Assembly (NCBI GenBank): GCA_018296165.2
Contig: JACKQL020000027.1
Coordinates: 496,001-560,000 of the forward strand
From: Termitomyces sp. T153
Taxonomy: Eukaryota; Basidiomycota; Agaricomycetes; Agaricales; Lyophyllaceae
Reading direction: 5' to 3'
DNA length: 64,000 nt
The notes under the pieces: model-generated
Databases searched by the model: none
Told to the model about the DNA's origin: nothing
The model's input: the letters and a program-made list of their open reading frames with translations, nothing else
In this document: positions 56,478 to 64,000 of the stretch, piece after piece
Numbering within the stretch: the first letter of the stretch is position 1
Layout: every line of letters begins with the position of its first letter
Position numbers and translations under genes: made by a program

Positions 56478-58113
56478 CTAAGCATGATTAAAAGATTCTG
56501 GCGTCAAATCAACATAATTTTGTATGGCCGGAATACAATCAGCAAAGACCTCAAAAAGGTCTTTGACGCGCCTGTCGGACGATTCTTGAAAGAGTTTTAG
56601 CGTCACGAGTCCCCATGACGCATAAAGAACACGATTTTTCTTTATCTCGTCTACGAATAGCCTCTGTACGATACAATCAGGATGTAAAGTCGTTTGATTG
56701 AAAGATATGCCTACAAATTCATCCTCTATGGGATGTGCAGGATCACTAGCGCTAGCACTGCTTCTAGTATGAACGGCAGTAGCGACAATGTCGTCGAATA
56801 TGAGCTCGAGAAGTGCAAGCCGAGGAACCCTTGTAGCGAGCAGCTCGAAAAGGGCAGGGGTGAGATGCTTGAGCTTGAGACAAAGTTGCTTAAGCTCATT
56901 TGAATGTTCATAAGCACGTAGGGCGTCTAGGATCGCTTTGACTTCGCTGTAGGTCAAAGCCCGCTCTGTGAGAGTCAGAGACTCGAGTGTATGGAGCTCG
57001 AGAAACTTCATCAAAGGCGTGAGGTCCACCCTGATTGGTCGGATTGCAAGGTGAAGATCACGAAGATAGGGATAAGGGGTATTCAGGTGTGTGAAAGTAT
57101 TACGGATCCAAAATTTGGATTCCGGATCTGCGGGCGAGTCGAGAGGTGAGCAACGGCTGGCGCTGAGACGCAAATGATTGAGCGTATAGCGGTGTTTGTT
57201 GAGAAATTTGACGAGTTCATCAGAGGATCGAAGGTGAATACCGTCAAATGGAATAGAAAGAGAAAATCTACGCATATGAGGGAAGGTCCCAAGCATTCTA
57301 AAGAAGCGATCAAGTCTGAGTGATCGAGAGGGTACGCGGGAAGATATGGACAATGACTCGAGGCTCCCGAGAAGGTTGTTGACAAACACAACAAACGAAT
57401 CAAAGATGCGGTCAATTTCCTCCTCCGACTTCTCCTTCGTACACAAGTCAACGCTCAGAGACTCAAGTCTCGGCAAATATACGGATGGAAGAGTGTGCAA
57501 CAATTCCGGAGGTACATTGAGCGAGAGACTGCGAAGATTGTCTTTGATACATGAGAGGACAGGAGCGAGAAAAGCGCGGTATAATTCCGGGTGGTAGGCC
57601 TGATCATCCTTCCAGCCCAGAGAGTATCGATAAAGATTTGGCATGACAGAAATAGCGTCGATAACACGCCGTATATCTTTCCTCAACCGTTTCTGGACTC
57701 GCTGTTCCAATTGACGATTATCAAATTGAGGATCGAAGATACGGTCAATGAGAGCGCATAGGTTCCCGCCCTGTTTGAACGAAGGCTTCAGAGATGGCTG
57801 GACTACCCATGGGTCTATATTGACCTCATGAACAAAAACTCCCTTGCTAGGGTCGCTAAAGTATTAAAGTCAGACTGGTAAAAAATTGCTTGTCGTGAGT
57901 AACATGCCTAAGATGTCGCCACAGCCGTTTCATGAGCTTGTCGTGTTTGGAGAACGTAAGGACTCCGTAGCGAGCAGCAGTAGAGACTTTCAAGAAGCTG
58001 CTATTAACGCCATAGAGATTTTCAACGACGTTACGAGGGAGAAAGGTAGAGATGTGGAGCCAGACATCATAAGGTATTCTTTCAACCACTGTTCCCATCC
58101 GGGTAGGACCCAA
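56478..58113 (-). CDS. F-box protein with LRR-like C-terminus
   Basis: Predicted substrate-recognition protein of an SCF ubiquitin ligase; large lineage-specific families of these occur in Agaricomycetes. Exon 1 (58113-57908) encodes the F-box: VVERIPYDVWLHISTFLPRN, then VNSSFLKVSTAARY. Exon 2 (57855-56478) begins DPSKGVFVHEVNIDPWVVQ and continues with Leu-rich repeats of irregular spacing (LRSLSLNVPPELLHTL, LPRLESLSVDL, HTLESLTLTERAL, NELKQLCLKLKHLTPALFEL). The total is 527 aa in frame only if the intron is 57907-57856 with a GC donor (TTAG/GCATGT) and normal AG acceptor; no GT donor gives the right phase except one far from consensus. A disabled copy lies at 33962-34715. Confidence 0.8.
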
Positions 58114-58229
58114 GAACTCAGAAGTGTTGAGGAGAGCTACCTATGAGGAGAGCTTAAGAACGGCTTCTTCTGAGTCATGCTTCGCATATATATAAGTAAC
58201 AACGGAAACATAGCATGCGGACTGACTCG

Positions 58230-59150
58230 AACAGGGCTGTGCTACGCACGTTCTTGCCTCGTGCTCATCCGGATCTTCTAAGTACTAGTGAATATCCCCA
58301 CGTCGTGATAACCACAGGCTAGATGTATAGTTAAAAAGTGTGAAAAGAAACAATGATGGGCTGTGCTGCGCACGTTCTTGCCCCCTGTTTCTGGCTCCAA
58401 ATACTCCACATTTTAGTCACGATAACCATGGACGAATACGTGATTGAAAAGAGGTAGGAAGAGAACATGTCCCAGTATTCATGATAGGCCAGGACGAGTG
58501 ATTTGTCAAATGGTGTACACGATACAAAAAGTTCCCTTCGATCCATACGGTTGAAATATTACTATTAGACGAACCGAAGGAAGGGAATATGAGAAAGAAA
58601 CATAACAGTTACTGCCGTTCCCAATCCAAAGTATTATAACTTGTGATGATGCCTCCACAAAAACTATTCTAGAAATTCTTCAGTCAGCTGACTGGTCAAC
58701 GGGGTTGGAAGATACCTAGGACAGTAAATATGTTCAAGCTCAATATTTTCGCGAATGAAGTTCTATCTATGAGTTTCGTGGTTTCGAATTTAAGTGCCGT
58801 CAGCAGGTCAAAGTCCGCGGATGTGTGCTGTGCAAGGCTGTTCCACGCTGTGGTCGAGGAATCGTATCTGGGCCGAGTAAAATCTTTCTAAATAGGTAAA
58901 GTCAGAGATAATCGCATATGGGTCAGCATCGCAAGTTGTGACAGCTGCGGAACAAGCAAAGAATGTGGGATTTCCGATGTAGATATTTCGGTATATCGTC
59001 ATTATAAGCATGAGAAGGAAATCAAACATGAGGCTCTTGCATGACCACGGTCTACCATTTTGATACCATAGAGCTGGCGTTCTATGTTTTCCGTATCCAA
59101 TGGTGTCTAATAAAAGAGTAGCCATCATATGTACGTACATCTTCAAGCAA
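58230..59150. other. Intergenic DNA with direct repeat; possible membrane-protein exon
   Basis: A word of about 27 bp (GGGCTGTGCT[A/G]CGCACGTTCTTGCC) occurs at 58236 and 58359, followed in each case by a diverged GTGATAACCA/ACGATAACCA block, a period of about 124 bp. On the minus strand 59146-58808 is open with a hydrophobic stretch (SLMFDFLLMLIMTIYRNIYI); it could be an exon of a membrane protein, but no partner exon was found. Confidence 0.35.
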
Positions 59151-59615
59151 TCTCAGTCGCCCTCGAATAAGTAAGAGAGCGATTTTTGCCAGAGGTAAGC
59201 CAGTGTGCAAAAAAGTTTAAATTGCAAGGAATAAGGATGATTTTTGCTGCCCGAAGATGTTGAGACTATATAGTGCAGGAGTCCCACTTACTTACATCTT
59301 AAATTTGATACCTTACTCACGTGATCACGTTAGACATTTTTTGTTCATTGGAGTCCTCGTAATTCCGAGATCTAAAATAGATCGAGGCCTTCATCCTCAA
59401 AAGTTCGACGCGGATCCATACAACCCCTTGTATCTGTTTGTTCCTTATCTTTCTTTATCTCCTTATCTCCTGATCTTATTATCTTACCTTATCTTTCTGA
59501 TTTCTTTTTCTTACCTTACATCTGAATAAGTGTAAAAACGCTCCTTATTCCGGAACCACCACCAAAGGAAATTTCCCACAGTGTTTAGTAGGCCAAGGAA
59601 ATTTGAAAGTCAAGA
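59151..59615. other. Flank and probable 5' UTR of LINE 2
   Basis: No gene seen. A pyrimidine-rich tract of CTTATC-type units (59440-59525) lies shortly before ORF1 and may be part of the LINE leader; the exact 5' end is not visible. Confidence 0.35.
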
Positions 59616-61278
59616 ATGAGCGAATTTAACTGGGTCAAACCGTCCAAGAAAGAATACCTAGAAGCAGTACGATACGGTGCCAAGACCAAGAATAATAAGA
59701 GATTGCGAGACGCAGAAGCAGAAATGATGGACGTCTTTGGAACCGCAATTCAGGCGGCGGCGCCCAAAACTCCGTCAGGAAGAGCAAAGAAAAAGAGAGC
59801 AGTAATGGAAGAGATAACGTCAGAGGAGGAATTGGATTTGGACATGGAAAACAAAGGAAGATCACAGAGACAGGTGAAGAAAAAGGAGGTTACCCTGGCA
59901 CTGGAGAGGGTGGTCACATTACTACCACACTTCTTGGACCACACAGCCTGGACAGAACACACCACACAACTGGTGTGGTCCATTGCACATAAGTTCCAAC
60001 TCCTTGCACCAGCAACGGAAGAGAAAAAAGAGACTGACTCCAATGGAGACTGGGACATAAAAGGGATTGCTAAAGCACTTGGCAGTCTAATGGAAGAAGT
60101 TAAGACACTACAAGCTAAGATATAAGGATCACCTAGATTAACCGGGATGAATAGCCCAGTCTCCAATGCAGCCTCCGAAGCCAGCATGGTAACTGCGACG
60201 GGACCATCTACAAACCAGTCCTATGAATGCCAGCACCAACAAAACCACAGAATCCATATTGCCCAATGCAACCCAAGAACCCCATGCAGTCTTATCATCA
60301 ATCACATCTCATAGTCATTGCATGTGGAGAGGAGCTAGACCAGGAGCAATTGAACCCAAAGAACATTGTAATTGGCATTAAGAATGCATTGGCGCACAAG
60401 GAGGGCATGTGCCACCTCAGAGTCACATCAGCACACTACAATCACTGGCAGAATCTCATCATTACAACAAGGGAGGATCAGAAGGGGGCTGATCTACTTA
60501 AACATGCCAGTGCATTCATACACATATTCAACATTCCAGAAGAATCCCTCAAGCTGACTATGGATGAATGGCAATACAAAGTATGCATAGATGGGGTCTG
60601 GACTGGCAGAGCAGGCACCATACTTGGACCAGACAAGCTAGCAGAGGAAATTATGCTGAACAACCCAGTTATGTTGACAGTGAAACTGATATCAAAGCCA
60701 AAGTGGATTAGATCTCTGGAGGACCTCAAGGAGCAAGAGCATTCCTTGATTGTCTTGGAATTTGGGATGGAGGATGAGGCCACCAGAGTACTTCAACCAA
60801 AGTACTTTGCACTATTCTCAAAGTATTGCAAAGCAATTGTGCACACCAACTGCCCACCAGTACTACAGTGTCAAAATTGCTGGTCCTTCAGGCACCATGC
60901 AGCATGCTGCTGATCTGAGAGACATTGCAGGATCTGCTTGGACAAACATGATGAGAGCTCCCACATGGATGTCAAGATGGACACAAATAGCAAGGTTAGC
61001 CCAGCAAGATGCATCAACTGTGGAGGGAACCACCCATTGACAGATTAGAAATGCCCAGAAAGGATGAGGAAAGTGGAATTGACAAGAGAGAAGGAGGGGA
61101 AGAAGACAGTAGAAGGAGGAGGCCAGATGAGAAGAAGGAGAGGAAGATTTGGAGAAGAAACAGGAAATCCAGATGGAGAGGGATTTGTGAAGGTCACATA
61201 GAAACATCAAAAGACAAAGAAGAACTGCACAACAAGAGACATGGCAGAGAAAACAACCACAGGAGACAGAGAGAGTGA
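59616..61278 (+). pseudogene. LINE 2 ORF1 (Gag-like, zinc knuckles)
   Basis: Plus strand. The first frame (59616-60125) starts MSEFNWVKPSKKEYLEA, with a basic/acidic middle and a helical end (MEEVKTLQAKI). The second (60227-60913) has IVIACGEELDQEQL, VWTGRAGTILGPDKLAEEI and the zinc knuckle CQNCWSFRHHAACC. Two more knuckles follow in shifted frames: CRICLDKHDESSH and CINCGGNHP, then a Lys/Arg/Glu-rich tail. Three CCHC-type knuckles in ORF1 are usual for Tad/L1-like LINEs. A stop at 60123-60125 and at least two frameshifts break it. Confidence 0.75.
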
Positions 61279-61389
61279 AGACACAGATAAGTCTGCAACC
61301 ATATGATTACTATACCAATAAGAGTCCTTCAATGCTAATCAAAGCAAGCTAGTGTGCTACATGGCACTCAACACATTCTTTAACTAATT

Positions 61390-61614
61390 TGACATTCTAT
61401 TAATCACAGAACCAGCATGGGACAGGATAGGAAACAACCAGATGGGACCAGTGGCATGTGCTGGATGGACCCCAATCCTCCCAGTCACCAAAATTACCAA
61501 GGGACAGAGACCCTGCACAATGGCATACACCAGACCTAGGCCAGACTTTACAGTCACCTTAAGATTGGACTTAGCACAAGATCTAGATATTCAGATACTA
61601 GACATAGAACAGGG
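61390..61614 (+). pseudogene. LINE 2 ORF2: APE-type endonuclease, part 1
   Basis: Plus strand frame DILLITEPAWDRIGNNQMG, where the Glu of ITEP is the catalytic metal-binding residue of APE-type endonucleases. It continues WTPILPVTKITKGQRPC and LDLAQDLDIQILDIEQG up to the solo LTR at 61615. Confidence 0.72.
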
Positions 61615-62266
61615 TGTCATGACCCATTCCATTCCCCCCTTCCCTTCACCATTATCCAACCTCAGATTCTATGCAGTCCCTCTCTGGATCTCAGCCACAC
61701 CCCCAGATCTTAGCCACAGTCCTGTTTCAGCCACATCCAGGTTTTAGCCACCTCTAGGACCGCTTTTCCTGTTCCAGATCATTTCCACAGGCACAGATCA
61801 CTTCCACAGGTTCCAGATCACTTCCACCTGTCCAAGATCACTTCCAGGATTGCTTCCCTTGTTCCAGATCACTTCCTCATGACTTAGATCACTTCCTGCT
61901 ATGACTTAGATCACTTCCACCTGACTCAGATTACTTCCACCTGACTTAGATCACTTCTACTTGACTTAGATCACTTCCACTTGTGTTAGATCACTCCCAC
62001 CTGACTTAGATCACTTCCATCTTCTCCTTTTGGCAGTGTCCTACAACTATATAAGGTTCCTTAGTCTGTAGCTACACCCCAGCCTTGACATTACCTGATA
62101 TCTTGTTTGTGTTCTGTTGTTATCTGATCTTCTCCCCATTCATTACTCGCTCTCATTTCTTAGTTTCTTAGTTTCTTTCCCTATCTACATACTTGCTGTT
62201 GGCATTACCTCCCCAAGGTGGTTTTGGCTCCTGTAAGAGTCCTCCTCCAGGACTGTGGTCCTGACA
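61615..62266 (+). mobile_element. Solo LTR, second TGTCA...TGACA family (copy G)
   Basis: 652 bp, closely related to copy F (43649-44402), with a perfect target duplication CAGGG (61610-61614, 62267-62271). It has one copy of the 20-mer that is fourfold in F and one of the unit that is threefold, which accounts for the 102-bp length difference. Confidence 0.93.
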
Positions 62267-62271
62267 CAGGG

Positions 62272-62454
62272 TATGTATCCCACCACAACAATAGTGAATA
62301 TTTATAGTCAACCAAAGATCAAAACCCCAAACCTACTACATGCCAATGCCTTGACAAGGATACAGGGCATACAACTACCAACCACAGATCCAGTGATAAT
62401 CTCAGGGGATTGGAACCAACACCACCCATGCTGAAGCATAGGCAAAGGGGGCAC
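62272..62454 (+). pseudogene. LINE 2 ORF2: APE-type endonuclease, part 2
   Basis: Continues the frame after copy G: TTTIVNIYSQPKIKTPNLL, then PVIISGDWNQHHPCW, the GD-x-N-x-HH motif of LINE endonucleases (the usual Phe is Trp). Cut off at 62455 by a family S element. Confidence 0.75.
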
Positions 62455-63508
62455 TGTCATGACCCACTCCCTGGACCCCAACCTTTGTTCCCAACCTGCT
62501 TGCTCCCCTGGAGCCCTCCCCAATGCCCTGTCAAACACCCCCAGCCTTTGTCCACCCTCTGCACCCACTCCAGATAACTCTGATGCTTCTCTGGCAAACC
62601 CAGATGGCCCCCTGGCTAACTCCAACACCTTCTCTGCAGCTGTCAACACTTCCCTTGACTCCCCCAAGCCCCTGAGCCCCTCTCCCACTGTTTCTGACTC
62701 TGGCATACATCACCAACTCATCTCCCTGGCTTGCCCAACCTACTCTGGAGCATCACAATGACCCTGGAGCAGCCTGCATCTCCAACTGATCCCATCAGAA
62801 CATCACTACAGCCTGCCCCTGATCACAACCAACACCCATCAACTCCACATGACTCTGTCAAGCCCTGCCACCACACCCACTGTTCCCTGGAGCTCTCCAG
62901 TAGTCAGTATATAAGTCATAAGTAGCACCTCATACTCTAGTCTTGATATTACATCAACTGGTTACCTGTGTTTCATGTTTCTTTCTGTCTCTGTTTCTAT
63001 CCTTAGTCTTGAATCTATTTCTTTTTCTCTGTTCCATCTTGTCTCATCTCCATCTCACTTCAACTGTCTCTATTTCCTTTGTTTTTCTAAGTTCCTTCCC
63101 CTGACATCAGTACAAACTCTGCACATGTGCTATGATCTCCAAACATTCTTATGACAACTCCAGACCTTGCCCTTTGCTCAGCCCTGGGACCCATCAGTCT
63201 TGATTGCTCCCCTGCCAAACTCTGGCTCCACTCCTTTTGTTTGCAAAGCCTCCACTTACTCCACATTCTATTTGCATGCCTACAAACTTGTTCCTAACAC
63301 CCACCCAAGCCCAACATTTAATATACTTGGTCTTAGACTTCCCTGGACCACTCCGGACTTGCTTGGACTGCTTTTCTTGGCTTCCATTTGCAAGTCCCTC
63401 TAGTCTGCACCACCTCCAGAGTGCTAATTTATAAGTGCAGGACATTGTGTCCACCTAGTAAGGACTCACCCAGTGTAGCTGAGCCCCTGTAGTGAGCAGA
63501 ACCTGACA
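62455..63508 (+). repeat. 5' LTR of second family S element (copy E)
   Basis: 1054 bp, TGTCATGACC...CCTGACA, plus orientation. TATATAAG at 62908-62915; predicted transcript start motif AGTCTTGATATTA at 62939-62951. CpG almost absent. Followed by a primer binding site and gag, so the element is at least partly present and runs off the right edge. Confidence 0.88.
62908..62951 (+). promoter_or_regulatory. Family S core promoter and predicted transcript start
   Basis: TATATAAG followed 31 nt later by AGTCTTGATATTA. The same pair, with small variation, occurs in copies A-D. The start is inferred from TATA spacing and from complementarity to the primer binding site. Confidence 0.6.
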
Positions 63509-63521
63509 TAATATCAAGACT
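63509..63521 (+). promoter_or_regulatory. Primer binding site of second family S element
   Basis: TAATATCAAGACT directly after the LTR's terminal CA; exact reverse complement of 62939-62951. Confidence 0.75.
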
Positions 63522-63541
63522 CCCCCCTTACCCCATTCTCA

Positions 63542-64000
63542 ATGTCTGTGTATAACCCCACATGCAATCCCACCAGCTACCTAACCAACATCTATGGTTG
63601 GCTGGCCCCTCAAAATCAGTATGCTCCATTCTACCCAGGCCCACCTGTAGATCAGGACATCCCCCACCATTGGACTCCTGACCCTACCCAGGCATTCTAC
63701 ACTCCCTCCATCAGCCAGGGAATACCTCTGGGCTGGCACTGCCCTCCAGCATTCTCAGCCAATGGCAACTACCCCCACATGTACCCCAGAGGATTCTCCA
63801 CAGCACCCTCCAACCCCACCTACCTTCCACCCACTCACCACTATGCATACCCAGTCCCTGCTGCAGCCCCAGCCCCTCTGGAGCACCCAGATGATTATTT
63901 CCCTCCTTGATTGCCATTTCCTGCTCAAATTCCTCCCTCCCCCAGACAGCAATAGGTTGAAGCCTACATTCAACAGTGTAACAAAGTCCTCTGCTTCCTC
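63542..64000 (+). pseudogene. Family S gag, N-terminal part (cut by window edge)
   Basis: Plus-strand frame from MSVYNPTCNPTSYL, rich in Pro, Tyr and His (for example PSNPTYLPPTHHYAYP), to a stop after DDYFPP at 63910. A further frame shares sequence with the degraded gag inside copy D (about 14650-14700). It is interrupted, so probably not functional. Confidence 0.65.

Noticed and set aside
1..64000. Repeat-induced point mutation (RIP) as cause of the C-to-T bias
   Set aside because: The loss is tied to CpG, and TpA/CpA patterns typical of ascomycete RIP are not striking; methylated-CpG decay fits a basidiomycete better.

Overview
The window looks like a nuclear contig from a mushroom-forming basidiomycete (Agaricomycetes). 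The evidence is host genes with many ~50-nt GT-AG introns, a fungal plant-type O-methyltransferase, a RAD17 checkpoint gene, and heavily nested LTR and non-LTR retrotransposons. There is no bacterial-style operon, CRISPR array or rRNA. Two kinds of DNA alternate: gene-bearing, CpG-rich DNA (about 18.6-35.8 kb and 54.6-59.9 kb) and retroelement DNA almost empty of CpG (about 1-18.6, 35.9-54.6 and 60-64 kb). The latter is what long-term CpG methylation followed by deamination would leave.

Left retroelement block (1-16.1 kb, all minus strand). An old Ty3/gypsy element (called family S here) has its 5' LTR at 15151-16145 and runs off the left edge. A Ty3/gypsy chromodomain element (1082-9526, two LTRs, near-matching target duplications 1077-1081 and 9527-9531) is inserted into its RNase H region. 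Three solo LTRs of family S lie inside these elements (2196-3332, 7168-8118, 10061-11215), each with a 5-bp target duplication. 16.1-21.5 kb holds degraded, unassigned DNA.

Gene island (21.5-35.8 kb). It contains a 9-exon O-methyltransferase with a long proline/serine-rich tail (+), two tandem paralogous genes with RRM-like, coiled-coil and C-terminal HPDKWR-type parts (-), an 11-exon RAD17 (+), a truncated F-box pseudogene (-), and a short F-box-like fragment (+).

Middle retroelement block (35.9-55.5 kb). It has a decayed serine-peptidase-like pseudogene, a Ty1/copia remnant with a solo LTR in its gag, a LINE with a solo LTR in ORF1, and a 9.8-kb Ty3/gypsy element (45680-55510). That element has a tRNA-type primer binding site and carries an antisense, intron-containing gene between integrase and 3' LTR.

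Right side (55.5-64 kb). First comes a scrambled duplicate of the gene island: an O-methyltransferase fragment joined to a RAD17 tail, then an intact F-box gene whose truncated twin lies at 34 kb. Then a LINE is interrupted by a solo LTR (61615-62266) and by a family S element that begins at 62455 and leaves the window.

The main observations are these. (1) In both family S elements with a visible 5' LTR, the 13 nt just after the LTR are the exact reverse complement of the predicted transcript start inside that LTR, as in self-priming Tf1-type elements. (2) A segmental duplication has degenerated reciprocally: one copy keeps RAD17, the other keeps the F-box gene. (3) The middle gypsy element has two 880-bp LTRs that are strongly diverged and lie in unrelated flanks, which suggests recombination between elements. 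All coordinates and reading frames were worked out by eye, with no database search.
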